Positions 21,176 through 31,394 of a stretch of DNA of 64,000 nt are shown piece after piece; positions within the stretch are counted from its first letter, which is position 1; the number at the start of each line of letters is the position of its first letter. The notes beneath the pieces are model-generated. The model was not told the DNA's origin, made no database searches, and saw nothing but the letters and a program-made list of their open reading frames with translations. The position numbers and the translations under genes are program-made. The stretch spans positions 895,501 through 959,500 of the forward strand of contig OZ037846.1 in the NCBI GenBank assembly GCA_964035575.1, written 5' to 3'. Source of the DNA: Rhynchopus sp. YZ270_cl-10 (Eukaryota; Euglenozoa; Diplonemea; Diplonemida; Diplonemidae).

Positions 21176-21319
21176 GCCAGGGGGAAAAAAAAAATTTTTT
21201 TTTTTTCAGCTGAAAATTGTCTTTGCCAAAAAAAAAATGTTTCGCGGTTTGAAACGTGGGGGGGCAAAAAAAAGCCACCCATATACAAACGATCTATCGA
21301 TACCACCTGTTCATATTTA

Positions 21320-22038
21320 TCCATAATATTATTGAAACACCTTGCCCATGTGCAACGGTTGGTGGACGAGCCCACCTTCGAGTTCTTCGTTCCAGGTAAT
21401 TATTCTGCCTCATTGCTCCGCCGTGCAGTACAACAAATAGAAGGAACTCGGACCCGGTTAAAAAACCCTGTCTCAAACAGCTTTATTCCTAGCTCAGTCC
21501 CGTTTTTTACGCATTCATTGTTGAAGCCTAGTTTTTTCTTCATCTTATCCCTCCCATGTCGCAGCAGGTGCCATAAGGGGGCAATTTTTTGAAAAAGTGC
21601 GATTTGGGTACCTGAGAGTCACAAAAAGGGTGGAAAACGGGGTCACCACATTTTTTTTGGGGCTGTGGGGTGGGTTTTCCGGGGTTTTACCCTTTTTATG
21701 GGGGTTTTGGGCACTTTTGAAAAATGTCACGTTCTCACATACATACGGCTAGGCTGTGTCACACCTGTTACACTTCGAGTGTTATTTTCGCTGATTTTAG
21801 ATTTCATATCACTGTGTCACACGACTTGTGACAGTGTCACACGTTACACAGCCCAGCCTCGTATGCCCTCCCCCCTCCCTCCACACCACCACACCCCACT
21901 CAGCTACCTAGTAGAAGATCACACCTTTTTGTTCAGATTTTTTTTTGGATTGCTTCAGTTCAAATTCTATTTTTTTAAAATTGCAAGGTACATGCAATAA
22001 TTTTCTGTCCTAGTTTGTTGCTTTTGTATTGAGAAAAC
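21320..22038. other. Upstream region of cyclase member 3
   Basis: No gene is seen. An imperfect inverted pair (GGCTGTGTCACACC...GTTACAC against GTGTCACACGTTACACAGCC) lies at about 21750-21865 and could form a foldback. The last 130 bases are pyrimidine- and AT-rich. They share no obvious similarity with the spacers of the other cyclases, so this copy is probably regulated separately (inference). Confidence 0.4.
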
Positions 22039-24135
22039 ATGCAGTGGTCCTGCGCATGGCTGGAGGCAGCGTTCTCCTTGGACGGGACGGCAGGTCCGAA
22101 GGAGACGGCACAGCGTAAAATTTATTTTTGGGTGCTTGTCAGTGCGATGATGGTCTCGACTATGGATGCTATCAGAGCTTATGGTACGGTGCAGGTGCAT
22201 CAGGTCAAGTTTATGACGTATGCGGTGTACTTTCCTGTCTCGCTGGGTGGGGCGCTGCTTGTGCTCTGCAGGGTGAGGCTAACGACACCAGTCATCGTCT
22301 GCACTGCATATGTCGTCACGGTTGCTCTGATGCTGGCGGACCTTTCCGCACGAACCATTAACCACACCTACTGGCCGTCGTTCGTTCTTGTGCTGGACTT
22401 CATGATTGTGCTGCAGGTGCAGGAGCGGTACAGTATCGTGCTCGTGTGCGGTGCCTTCCTGTGGTTGGTCGTAGTAGGGCTAGAGGAGACGTATCGATTT
22501 GGCCTGTTCGACCTACCCGGCCTCCCCTCGCAGGAAGGTGAGCACGGCAGGAGGGCGTACTACAGAGAGCTGACGGAGTGTGAGAATCTGCCCTGTGCCA
22601 CGGATACGATGAAGTATATGGGGGCCTCGCTCAGTGTGTTCGTGGTAGACTTTATCGCAACGCGAGGCTTTGCTCGTAGTCTCCTGAAGGAGCAGGAGTC
22701 AATGGAGCGGACGATCAACACCGTGCAGGAGATTGCATCGTTGCTGGCTGGCTACGACGTGGAGCAGGTGGCGGAGCTGTTGAAGGCGCATGAGGGTGAC
22801 CTGCCTGAGGGGATGACAGAGGCACTGCGTAACTTGGAGGAGAACCTGCGGAAGTACCGTCCCTACCTCCCTGCTGCGCTGTTTGAGTCTGATGAGGGCG
22901 GTGTGCAGCAGCCAACTGTGGCACCGCCTGGGCTTGTCAGCGAGACAGCAACAATTGTGTTCACAGACATCCGTGCGTCGACGTCGATCTGGGAGATTGC
23001 ACCTGAGGGGATGCGTGCTGGACTGCAGATCCACAACGCTGTGATGCGTGAGGTGATGCGGATGTGCGGTGGGTACGAGGTGAAGACCATTGGCGACGCA
23101 TTCATGATTGCCTTTGCATCCACTTGCGACGGTGTGGCGTTTGGGTTGCGTGTGCAGGAACGTCTGTTTGAAGCAGACTGGCCTGTGTCTCTGCTTGAAG
23201 ATGCACCAATCTGCTCTCGGCAGGGGTTGCTGTGGGGTGGTCTGACTGTGCGCATTGGTGTGAACACTGGCCCTGTGACTGTGGAGCAGAACACATTGAC
23301 GGGACGGACAGACTACTTCGGACACACAGTGAACGTTGCATCACGACTTGAGAGCACATGCACACCTGGTGCTGTGGCTGTACCCTCTGACCTGTGGACG
23401 TCTGTCTCTGAGTCGTGCAGTGCTGTTGCTGGTGTGCCAGAGGCAGTTCACTTGAAGGGTGTGGCAGACAGCACGTTGGTGTGCTGTGTGTGGCCTGTCT
23501 CACTTGGGGGACGAAGGGAGACACCACTTTGCGAGTCTGGATCTGCAGGTATGAAGACGGACAGGCTAAAGAGCAAAGGCTTGTCGTCAGCATCCAGCAC
23601 TTCTTTGTTGGTGGCACACTCGAACCGTCAGGACTCCGGCACTGTGGGAGTTGCACAGCTTGCAGTAGGTGACGTGGTGCACAACACAGCTTTTGACCAC
23701 ATGAGCTCAAGACTGACGACACTGACGATCACACTGGAGCAGAGTGGAGGGAGTCTGGTGACGCTGCTTGGGAACTGTGTGTGTGTTGGGTGGAACGTGT
23801 CGCGATCTGCACCTGCACACATGGAGAACGCGATACGGTTTGTGCAGCGCATGTCTGTGAAGTCTACACTGAACGGGGCTGGTCTTGCAAGCGGTCCTGT
23901 GCAGCACGGGGATGTTGGTGCACGGAGCCAGCGCTTTGTGACTGTGATGGGGGATGTTGTGCGTCGGAGTTGGGCGCTGTGCGAGGAGGCTGTGCGTGAC
24001 GGGGTTGTGTGTCTGTACGAGCCTCCTGAAGGGACAACACTGCCGTCTGCACTTGAAGACGTTCTTGTCCGGCACAAGGGTTGTTACCGTGTCCTTGAGG
24101 CACAGGACAACAGAGCAAGGGAAAGTGTGTATTAG
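22039..24135 (+). CDS. Receptor-type adenylate cyclase, array member 3
   Basis: 698 residues. The start MQWSCAWLEAAFSLDG at 22039 aligns with the family start but has lost the CCC run. The first three membrane segments are clearly different from other members (for example FWVLVSAMMVSTMDAIRA), whereas from YRFGLFDLPG onward it is near-identical. Catalytic residues are all present (FTDI, KTIGDAF, TDYFG, VNVASR). The linker between the two cyclase domains is distinctive (GMKTDRLKSKGLSSASS). It ends LEAQDNRARESVY. The gene lies directly before member 4, separated by a 612-base spacer of the type that also precedes members 5-7. Confidence 0.93.
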   Translation: MQWSCAWLEAAFSLDGTAGPKETAQRKIYFWVLVSAMMVSTMDAIRAYGTVQVHQVKFMTYAVYFPVSLGGALLVLCRVRLTTPVIVCTAYVVTVALMLADLSARTINHTYWPSFVLVLDFMIVLQVQERYSIVLVCGAFLWLVVVGLEETYRFGLFDLPGLPSQEGEHGRRAYYRELTECENLPCATDTMKYMGASLSVFVVDFIATRGFARSLLKEQESMERTINTVQEIASLLAGYDVEQVAELLKAHEGDLPEGMTEALRNLEENLRKYRPYLPAALFESDEGGVQQPTVAPPGLVSETATIVFTDIRASTSIWEIAPEGMRAGLQIHNAVMREVMRMCGGYEVKTIGDAFMIAFASTCDGVAFGLRVQERLFEADWPVSLLEDAPICSRQGLLWGGLTVRIGVNTGPVTVEQNTLTGRTDYFGHTVNVASRLESTCTPGAVAVPSDLWTSVSESCSAVAGVPEAVHLKGVADSTLVCCVWPVSLGGRRETPLCESGSAGMKTDRLKSKGLSSASSTSLLVAHSNRQDSGTVGVAQLAVGDVVHNTAFDHMSSRLTTLTITLEQSGGSLVTLLGNCVCVGWNVSRSAPAHMENAIRFVQRMSVKSTLNGAGLASGPVQHGDVGARSQRFVTVMGDVVRRSWALCEEAVRDGVVCLYEPPEGTTLPSALEDVLVRHKGCYRVLEAQDNRARESVY

Positions 24136-24143
24136 TGTTTCGA

Positions 24144-24747
24144 TATATTTTGTGAGCACAAGGTTGTTCATGTTTGATGGGAGTGACACGGACCTGCAAC
24201 TTCCGTTGTTGGGCATTGGGATTGCTTTTATTTTGCTAAGCGTACACGTGGGGTGGGCTATGAGGCGTACACAAGGGATGTAGACACGAATCTTCCCGTT
24301 CAACTGCAAGACGGTTGCTGCACACTTTTTTAAAACACTTTTTTCTTCCGAACTTGTCGTAAATGGACTGGTTATTCTTCAGTGACCTCCCAGGCACACA
24401 GCACTGGAACGTTCAGTTTGTAACTAGTGTGTCAAGCACCCCTGTTTGCAATACTTCACGCACCCCGTTGTCTTGGAGCTGATGTATCATCATTGCGGCC
24501 AGGTTCCTGTTCCCCCTCATCACATCACAGCACATCACATCACATCACTGCAGGTCTTTTTCTCAGGTCGTGGAACACAAGAAGGTGACTACCACCTTAC
24601 CTACTCTCAGGCTTCGCATCGTAACAACGTCGGGTTGGTACGTACCCAAAGCCACCCTTCTGTGCACCGTGCACCCGCCTCGCCGCAAGCAACGTTGACA
24701 AATTCATTTCTTGTCACATTCTTCTGTTGTGTTGACCTCGACAAACA
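24144..24747 (+). promoter_or_regulatory. Conserved spacer/5' region of cyclase subgroup B, copy 1
   Basis: About 600 bases (from ATATATTTTGTGAGCACAAGG to the ATG) recur almost unchanged before the genes at 31395, 35511 and 38589. Features shared by all copies are a run of ATCACATCAC phrases, CTGCAG then GTCTTTTTCTCAG (two AG dinucleotides after pyrimidine-rich DNA, possible splice acceptors), and TTCTTCTGTTGTGTTG just before the start codon. An open frame beginning at the ATG at 24482 overlaps the cyclase start by 40 bases. Promoter function is inferred from position and conservation only. Confidence 0.5.
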
Positions 24748-26844
24748 ATGTGGCGGTGTTGTTGCGCATGGCTGGAGGCAGCGTTAACCCTGGACGGGAC
24801 GGCAGGCCCGAAGGAAGTGAAAAACCGACGGCTGTTCTTCTGGGTGACAGTCCTAGCTGTCATTACGTCTGTTCCAGACTTTCTTCTATATACCAAAGTC
24901 GGAGAGGACCGGTACATCAACATTGCGGCGTACGCGATGTACGTCCCTGTTGCTTTGTATGCCGGCTCGACGATCCTTCGTAAAGACAAGCTAACGACGC
25001 ACGTTGTGGTCGTCACATCATATGTAGTATCCGCCAGCATCTTGCTCTCAGACATCACCGTACGTACCATGAACTCAACACTCTGGCCCGCCATAGTGAT
25101 GGTTCTCGATTTCCTCATCGTGCTGGAAGTAGACGAACGTTACAGTCTAGCGCTTGTGTGCTTCGTAGTCTTGTGGTTGATTGTCATGGGTCTTGAGGAG
25201 ACGTATCGATTTGGCCTGTTCGACCTACCCGGCCTCCCCTCGCAGGAAGGTGAGCACGGCAGGAGGGCGTACTACAGAGAGCTGACGGAGTGTGAGAAGC
25301 TGCCCTGTGCCACGGATCGGTTCATGAATACCGTGATACCCGTCTCCGTGCTTGTCATCGACTTCGTCGCAACGCGAGGCTTTGCTCGTAGTCTCCTGAA
25401 GGAGCAGGCATCAATGGAGCGGACAATCAACACCGTGCAGGAGATTGCGTCGTTGCTGGCTGGCTACGACGTGGAGCAGGTGGCGGAGCTGTTGAAGGTG
25501 CATGAGGGTGACCTGCCTGAGGGGATGACAGAGGCACTGCGTAACTTGGAGGAGAACCTGCGGAAGTACCGTCCCTACCTCCCTGCTGCGCTGTTTGAGT
25601 CTGATGAGGGCGGTGTGCAGCAGCCAACTGTGGCACCGCCTGGGCTTGTCAGTGAGACAGCAACAATTGTGTTCACAGACATCCGTGCTTCAACACAGAT
25701 CTGGGAGATTGCACCTGAGGGGATGCGTGCTGGACTGCAGATCCACAACGCTGTGATGCGTGATGTGATGCGGATGTGTGGTGGGTACGAGGTGAAGACC
25801 ATTGGCGACGCATTCATGATTGCCTTTGCATCCACTTGCGACGGTGTGGCGTTTGGGTTGCGTGTGCAGGAACGTCTGTTTGAAGCAGAGTGGCCTGCGT
25901 CTCTGCTTGAGGATGCACCAATCTGCTCTCGGCAGGGGTTGCTGTGGGGTGGTCTGACTGTGCGCATTGGTGTGAACACTGGCCCTGTGACTGTGGAGCA
26001 GAACACACTGACGGGACGGACAGACTACTTCGGACACACAGTGAACGTTGCATCACGCCTTGAGAGCACATGCACACCTGGTGCTGTGGCTTTGCCCTCT
26101 GACCTGTGGACGTCTGTCTCTGGGTCGTGCAGTGCTGTTGCTGGTGTGCCAGAGGCAGTTCACTTGAAGGGTGTGGCAGACAGCATGTTGGTGTGCTGTG
26201 TGTGGCCTGTCTCACTTGGGGGACGAAAGGGCACACCACTTTGCGAGTCTGGATCGGCAGGTATGAAGATGGAGAGCAAAGGCTCGTCGTTAGCATCGAG
26301 CACTTCTTCGTTGCTGTTGCTCAACACAGCCCCACGACAAGCCTCCGGCACTGTGGGAGTTGCACAGCTTGCAGTGGGTGACGTGGTGCACAACACAGCT
26401 TTTGACCACATGAGCTCAAGACTCACAACACTGACGATCACACTGGAGCAGAGTGGAGGGAGTCTGGTGACGCTGCTTGGGAACTGTGTGTGTGTTGGGT
26501 GGAACGTGTCGCGATCTGCACCTGCACACATGGAGAACGCGATACGGTTTGTGCAGCGCATGTCTGTGAAGTCTGCACTGAACGGGGCTGGTCTTGCAAG
26601 CGGTCCTGTGCAGCACGGGGATGTTGGTGCACGGAGCCAGCGCTTTGTGACTGTGATGGGGGATGTTGTGCGTCGGAGTTGGGCGCTGTGCGAGGAGGCT
26701 GTGCGTGACGGGGTTGTGTGTCTGTACGAGCCTCCTGAAGGGACAACACTGCCGTCTGCACTCGAAGACGTTCTTGTCCGGCACAAGGGTTGTTACCGTG
26801 TCCTTGAGGCACAGGGAGATAGAGCAAGGGAACGTGTGTATTAG
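24748..26844 (+). CDS. Receptor-type adenylate cyclase, array member 4
   Basis: 698 residues, from MWRCCCAWLEAALTLDG. Hydrophobic segments fall near 29-49, 56-77, 84-103, 111-128, 132-149 and 192-208, with a Cys-pair loop TECEKLPC before the last. Catalytic positions are Asp311 and Asp354 (metals), Lys350 and Asp426 (adenine), and Asn433 and Arg437 (transition state). The second domain spans about 534-690. The copy differs at the first metal motif by FTDIRASTQ (others mostly RASTS or RASTE) and has LFEAEWP where the others have LFEADWP. The inter-domain linker is GMKMESKGSSLASSTSS. Downstream, the spacer is cut after 20 bases by the insertion starting at 26865. Confidence 0.94.
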   Translation: MWRCCCAWLEAALTLDGTAGPKEVKNRRLFFWVTVLAVITSVPDFLLYTKVGEDRYINIAAYAMYVPVALYAGSTILRKDKLTTHVVVVTSYVVSASILLSDITVRTMNSTLWPAIVMVLDFLIVLEVDERYSLALVCFVVLWLIVMGLEETYRFGLFDLPGLPSQEGEHGRRAYYRELTECEKLPCATDRFMNTVIPVSVLVIDFVATRGFARSLLKEQASMERTINTVQEIASLLAGYDVEQVAELLKVHEGDLPEGMTEALRNLEENLRKYRPYLPAALFESDEGGVQQPTVAPPGLVSETATIVFTDIRASTQIWEIAPEGMRAGLQIHNAVMRDVMRMCGGYEVKTIGDAFMIAFASTCDGVAFGLRVQERLFEAEWPASLLEDAPICSRQGLLWGGLTVRIGVNTGPVTVEQNTLTGRTDYFGHTVNVASRLESTCTPGAVALPSDLWTSVSGSCSAVAGVPEAVHLKGVADSMLVCCVWPVSLGGRKGTPLCESGSAGMKMESKGSSLASSTSSLLLLNTAPRQASGTVGVAQLAVGDVVHNTAFDHMSSRLTTLTITLEQSGGSLVTLLGNCVCVGWNVSRSAPAHMENAIRFVQRMSVKSALNGAGLASGPVQHGDVGARSQRFVTVMGDVVRRSWALCEEAVRDGVVCLYEPPEGTTLPSALEDVLVRHKGCYRVLEAQGDRARERVY

Positions 26845-27250
26845 CTTTTTTTTATTTTTGTAAGGGCACGTGGTATTACCGAACAACTATCGGGGACATG
26901 TCAAGGACATGCCAAGGACCTGTCAATATAGGGGGGGGTGTGTCATTTTATATTTTACTGGCTATTTTTGTGTGTATTTACGCATGTATCAACAACTTGT
27001 CCATTTTGGCAAAGTGACCCCACTACTGGACGGACGGATGCCAAAGATGCAAATGCCGCGATTTTTGGACGATTCATTTTTCCCGGCCAAAAAACCCACA
27101 CACATTATAAAGCGACACAAGGGGGTGTCGCTTTGAAGACAGGAAGAGCGCCGCAGGCGCACGGTTCGCTACTTTTGCCCTCTTTTCTTTGACTAGTGGA
27201 GGTGGTGGAGGCTTAGCGGCTTGTGAAGGAAGCTGAGACGGTGATGGTGT

Positions 27251-27650
27251 TTATTGGGTAGGTGTAGGTAGGCCTCCGGTATTTTTCAGCTTCTGGAATA
27301 AAATACATAAAATACTTAAAATACATAAAATACCGATAAAATACATAAAATACCAATAAAATACATGGCACACTGAAACCTGTTTTGGAGGCGACACCAC
27401 CTCTCCGGCTTCTCTTTGTGTGCCTGAAACGCCTGAGCCCAAACGGATCGGGAGTGGAACGGCTCTCCTTTCCCATAAAAGAGGCGAGGGACACAGGGCC
27501 TCGTTTCTATCAAGCTCCTCTACCGCATCCTCCCCAGCCTGAAAAAACGAGCGAATGTCAAACTTTTCCAAATACTTAGAAATGAGTACGCCCTCTAAGG
27601 TCTCTACAGGGACGTACCACCTTGGCTCAATATAATTGCTACGAGTGCGT
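27251..27650 (-). pseudogene. Unidentified protein-like fragment inside a TIR unit
   Basis: A minus-strand open frame of about 130 codons includes YIEPRWYVPVETLEG, then SKYLEKFDIRSFFQAGEDAV, then a degenerate Tyr/Phe/Ile-rich tail from the AT-rich repeat. There is no convincing start codon. The first half looks protein-like, but no family is recognised. It lies within the inverted pair 27268-27280/27937-27949, so it is probably part of a mobile element. Confidence 0.3.
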
Positions 27651-27949
27651 GCGGGTTCTTCTCGTACACCTCCATTCTGTTGTCAAGACTTGCAGATTTA
27701 CCCGTACCTCTGGCACAGGCAGATCACAAATCACCTAACGAAGGGCCCAGAACACGGGTATTGTGTCTCCTAGTCTAGCAGAGGCACCTTCTAACAGAAG
27801 AATAGCCTCGCGAACGATTTTCCCACCCTTGACTGTGGGCATGTATTTTATCATGTATTTTATAAAAAAAACCCAAAAAATAAAATACCATAAAATACCA
27901 AAAATACCAAAAATACCGTATGTTTGAATAATACCAACCGGAGGCCTAC
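27268..27949. repeat. Inverted-repeat unit with AAAATACC reiterations
   Basis: A 13-bp inverted pair GTAGGCCTCCGGT/ACCGGAGGCCTAC bounds the unit. Next to each end are AT-rich tandem phrases (AAAATACATAAAATACC and similar) in inverted relation. No flanking target duplication could be recognised. Confidence 0.55.
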
Positions 27950-27999
27950 GCTACGCCCCCCTTTTTTTCTCTTCCTTTTTGTGTCTTCTTTGGACTAAT

Positions 28000-28902
28000 C
28001 GAGCCGATTGCTGCTCACGGTGGGGTCACAGGTGCCTGTGAAATCACGCACCTTACTACCCAGTGTGCCTCATAGTAAGCTCATACTGCCTCCTTTTTTT
28101 TGCGATTCCCAAAAGCCTACGCGGAAGCCCTGCTCACTGAGTCAGACCGTATCTCAAATAAAGTACACCCACACGGTGGAGTCTGACCAAAATGGCCGGA
28201 CTAAAGGACGGACCCCGGAGTCTGGTTGGCCGGACTCGGCCGGAAAAATTTTCCGTCAAAAAAAATTTTCCGGCCGAAAAAAAAAATTTTTTTTTGGGTC
28301 CCGCCCAGGGCGCGCGCTAAATCCACACCCTCACACCCGGTTTTTTCGAGGTTTTTTCGAGGTTTTTTCGCGGTACAAAAATTTTTTGATTAGGGCACGG
28401 TAATTTTTATTTTTGGTAAGCGTCTGCGTGCGTACTTTTTTTTTGAGATTCCAGGGAAAAAAAATTATGCAGAAAAAAAAATTATAAAGGGGGGCCCTCA
28501 ATAACTCAAGAATGTATTTTAGGTAAAAAATGTATATTTTTCAGCGCAAATTGACCCCATCACAGCACACACAGACTCCTGAGAGCCGAAATCAAAAAAA
28601 ATTTCCCCCGATTTTTTGTGGGCAAAAATTGGTGGGAAAATATTTTTGGTACCTGTATTTCCCCCACTGTAATTTTCCTCTATAATTTTTTTCACCACTC
28701 ATAATTTTTTTTACTGCATAATTTTTTTTTGCGTGCGTGCGTACTTTTTTTTGAGAAGTGCTCTGACGCTTACCAAGAAAAAAAATTACCGTGCCCTTAC
28801 ACGATTTCCTTAAGAAAATCAGAGCATCCCATATTGTACAGTAAGGGCACTTCAGATAGTTTTTGGACACACATGACCCCACCGTGGAGAGCAATCGGCT
28901 CG
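28000..28902. repeat. Foldback unit with two nested inverted pairs
   Basis: The outer pair (28000-28028 and 28874-28902; CGAGCCGATTGCT, CACGGTGGGGTCA) matches over 29 bases with two or three differences. An inner pair (about 28393-28423 and 28765-28797; GGGCACGGTAATTTTT, TTGGTAAGCGTC) is also inverted. The centre is very A/T-rich with a GGCCGGA-rich patch at 28193-28280. No gene is seen. Confidence 0.6.
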
Positions 28903-29037
28903 CGCAATCAAAAGAAAGCAGAGAAAAGGGGAAATAAAAAAGAAAAAAGTTGGGTACCGTGCGCCTGCGGCGCTACCTGTTCCCCACCCCCCCCATGATG
29001 TTTGCCGGTGTTGGCCGGTGAAGTGTCGCGGTAATGG

Positions 29038-30163
29038 GTACTGTGTACTGTGTACTGTGTACTGTGTACTGTGTACTGTGTACTGTGTACTGTGTACTGT
29101 GTACTGTGTACTGTGTACTGTGTACTGTGTACTGTGTACTGTGTACTGTGTACTGTGTACTGTGTACTGTGTACTGTGTACTGTGTACTGTGTACTGTGT
29201 ACTGTGTACTGTGTACTGTGTACTGTGTACTGTGTACTGTGTACTGTGTACTGTGTACTGTGTACTGTGTACTGTGTACTGTGTACTGTGTACTGTGTAC
29301 TGTGTACTGTGTACTGTGTACTGTGTACTGTGTACTGTGTACTGTGTACTGTGTACTGTGTACTGTGTACTGTGTACTGTGTACTGTGTACTGTGTACTG
29401 TGTACTGTGTACTGTGTACTGTGTACTGTGTACTGTGTACTGTGTACTGTGTACTGTGTACTGTGTACTGTGTACTGTGTACTGTGTACTGTGTACTGTG
29501 TACTGTGTACTGTGTACTGTGTACTGTGTACTGTGTACTGTGTACTGTGTACTGTGTACTGTGTACTGTGTACTGTGTACTGTGTACTGTGTACTGTGTA
29601 CTGTGTACTGTGTACTGTGTACTGTGTACTGTGTACTGTGTACTGTGTACTGTGTACTGTGTACTGTGTACTGTGTACTGTGTACTGTGTACTGTGTACT
29701 GTGTACTGTGTACTGTGTACTGTGTACTGTGTACTGTGTACTGTGTACTGTGTACTGTGTACTGTGTACTGTGTACTGTGTACTGTGTACTGTGTACTGT
29801 GTACTGTGTACTGTGTACTGTGTACTGTGTACTGTGTACTGTGTACTGTGTACTGTGTACTGTGTACTGTGTACTGTGTACTGTGTACTGTGTACTGTGT
29901 ACTGTGTACTGTGTACTGTGTACTGTGTACTGTGTACTGTGTACTGTGTACTGTGTACTGTGTACTGTGTACTGTGTACTGTGTACTGTGTACTGTGTAC
30001 TGTGTACTGTGTACTGTGTACTGTGTACTGTGTACTGTGTACTGTGTACTGTGTACTGTGTACTGTGTACTGTGTACTGTGTACTGTGTACTGTGTACTG
30101 TGTACTGTGTACTGTGTACTGTGTACTGTGTACTGTGTACTGTGTACTGTGTACTGTGTACTG
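29038..30163 (+). repeat. Perfect heptanucleotide satellite (ACTGTGT)n
   Basis: About 160 consecutive copies of the 7-base unit ACTGTGT without a visible error over 1126 bases. Because 7 is not a multiple of 3 and no unit rotation makes a stop on the + strand, all three + frames are open. They give long Tyr-Cys-Val-Leu-Cys-Thr-Val repeats that are not genes. Short related runs (CTGTGTACCTGTGTACTGTG) occur at about 15909-15935. Confidence 0.97.
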
Positions 30164-30456
30164 GCTGTCCGAAAGACCTGAAAATGACCCTTGTTTACGA
30201 GTATGCCACTATGGGTTCATATTTTGTGAAAATTTAAGTCACCAAAATTTTGTCCATTTTTCCGTATATCCCCCACCACAGCCCGGGATTTTCTCGGAAA
30301 TGTAACATGACCCTGATTTTTCTGCCCCCCTTCACATACTTCCTGTAGGTACATTTTTTTGGACCCGATATCCATTTTTTCGGGAAATTTCCGAAAAGTT
30401 AGCGCGCGCCCTGGTCCCGCCAACCAGACCACTGAAGTCCGGCCTGGCCCTATGAA

Positions 30457-31394
30457 GTAAGAGAAAACCTAATGGAGTGGAAACGTAGTGAGAGCACAGC
30501 GGAAACGATAGTGCGAATGCAACGAGCTTTTTTTCATAATGTTTTATTCTCCCCCACAAAATATCACGCGTCCGTTGTTTGTTTTTCTCAACGACACCCT
30601 TTTTCAACTTCCCTCCCCGGTATCACATATGCTACTATCTTTGCATGGATACACATGCAGAGTTCCGTGCTATTCACAGAACTCGATTCGGAATTGAGCG
30701 TATCTAACAACAACCAAAAGAAAAGAAAACACAAAGAAGAGAAATGAGGTAAAATTGACAATGAGAAAAAAAAAAGATATTTTGACAAAGGGACAATCAA
30801 CTATATTTTGTGAGCACAAGGTTGCTCATGTTTGATGGGAGTGACACGAACCTGCAACTTCCGTTGTTGGGCATTGGTATTGCTTTTATTTTGCTAAGCG
30901 TACACGTGGGGTGGGCTATGAGGCGTACACAAGGGATGTAGACACGAATCTTCCCGTTCAACTGAAAGACGGTTGCTGCACACTTTTTTCTTTTCCGAAC
31001 TTGTCGTAAATGGACTGGTTATTCTTCAGTGACCTCCCAGGCACACAGCACCGGAACGTTCAGTTTGTAACTAGTGTGTCAAACACCCCTGTTTTCAATA
31101 CTTCGCACACCCCGTTGTCTTGGAGCTGATGTATCATCATTGCGGCCAGGTTCCTGTTCCCCCTCATCACATCACAGCACATCACATCACATCACTGCAG
31201 GTCTTTTTCTCAGGTCGTGGAACACAAGAAGGTGACTACCACCTTACCTACTCTCAGGCTTCGCATCGTAACAACGTCGGGTTGGTACGTACCCAAAGCC
31301 ACCCTTCTGTGCACCGTGCACCTACCTTGCCGCAAGCAACGTTGACAAATTCATTTCTTGTCACATTCTTCTGTTGTGTTGGCCTCGACAAACA
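30457..31394 (+). promoter_or_regulatory. Conserved spacer/5' region of cyclase subgroup B, copy 2
   Basis: 30457-30800 matches the sequence downstream of members 5 and 6 (AAACGTAGTGAGAGC, then TTTTCATAATGTTTTATTCTCCCC). From about 30801 it is the same roughly 600-base upstream block as at 24144-24747, with the ATCACATCAC run near 31165 and candidate acceptor AGs at 31200 and 31213. The overlapping upstream open frame starts at the ATG at 31129. Confidence 0.55.

Larger units (their letters stand above)
18261..21319. mobile_element. Composite inverted-repeat element flanked by an 18-bp direct repeat
   Basis: Two identical 18-mers (ACCACCTGTTCATATTTA) lie at 18261-18278 and 21302-21319. Between them, a left arm (about 18350-18690) reappears inverted on the right (about 20540-21275). 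Both arms encode, outward or inward, a basic stretch (KKKRKRTT) followed by a zinc knuckle (CSKCDKKGHNSRTC) of the kind found at the end of Mutator-type transposases and in some other mobile proteins. The centre holds a further related acidic/basic piece (about 19400-19640) and a dispersed repeat copy (19865-20340). It is an old, broken composite of uncertain family. Confidence 0.55.
26865..30456. mobile_element. 3.6-kb composite insertion in the array spacer
   Basis: Cyclase members 5 and 6 are followed by TTTTGTAAGAGAAAACC. After member 4 the same sequence is split: TTTTTGTAAG ends at 26864, and GTAAGAGAAAACC resumes at 30457. The repeated GTAAG may be a 5-bp target duplication. The inserted DNA contains the hairpin motif at 27148-27172, a TIR unit (27268-27949), a foldback (28000-28902) and a 7-bp satellite (29038-30163). 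No clear terminal inverted repeat is found for the whole, so it may have built up in several steps. Confidence 0.6.

Noticed and set aside
22699-24309. Long minus-strand and alternative-frame open frames across every cyclase gene (about 140-210 codons each)
   Set aside because: They recur in all copies only because the DNA is nearly identical; the composition is shadow-like (His/Pro/Arg/Ser rich) and the cyclase frame has clear domains.
29038-30163. Telomere or CRISPR interpretation of the tandem repeat
   Set aside because: The unit is not a known telomere repeat, it is internal with unique DNA on both sides, and there are no spacers.
29018-30305. Three overlapping open frames of about 390-420 codons of Tyr-Cys-Val-Leu-Cys-Thr-Val repeats
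   Set aside because: They are an arithmetic consequence of a stop-free 7-bp repeat read in three frames; no start context, no unique domain and no conservation.
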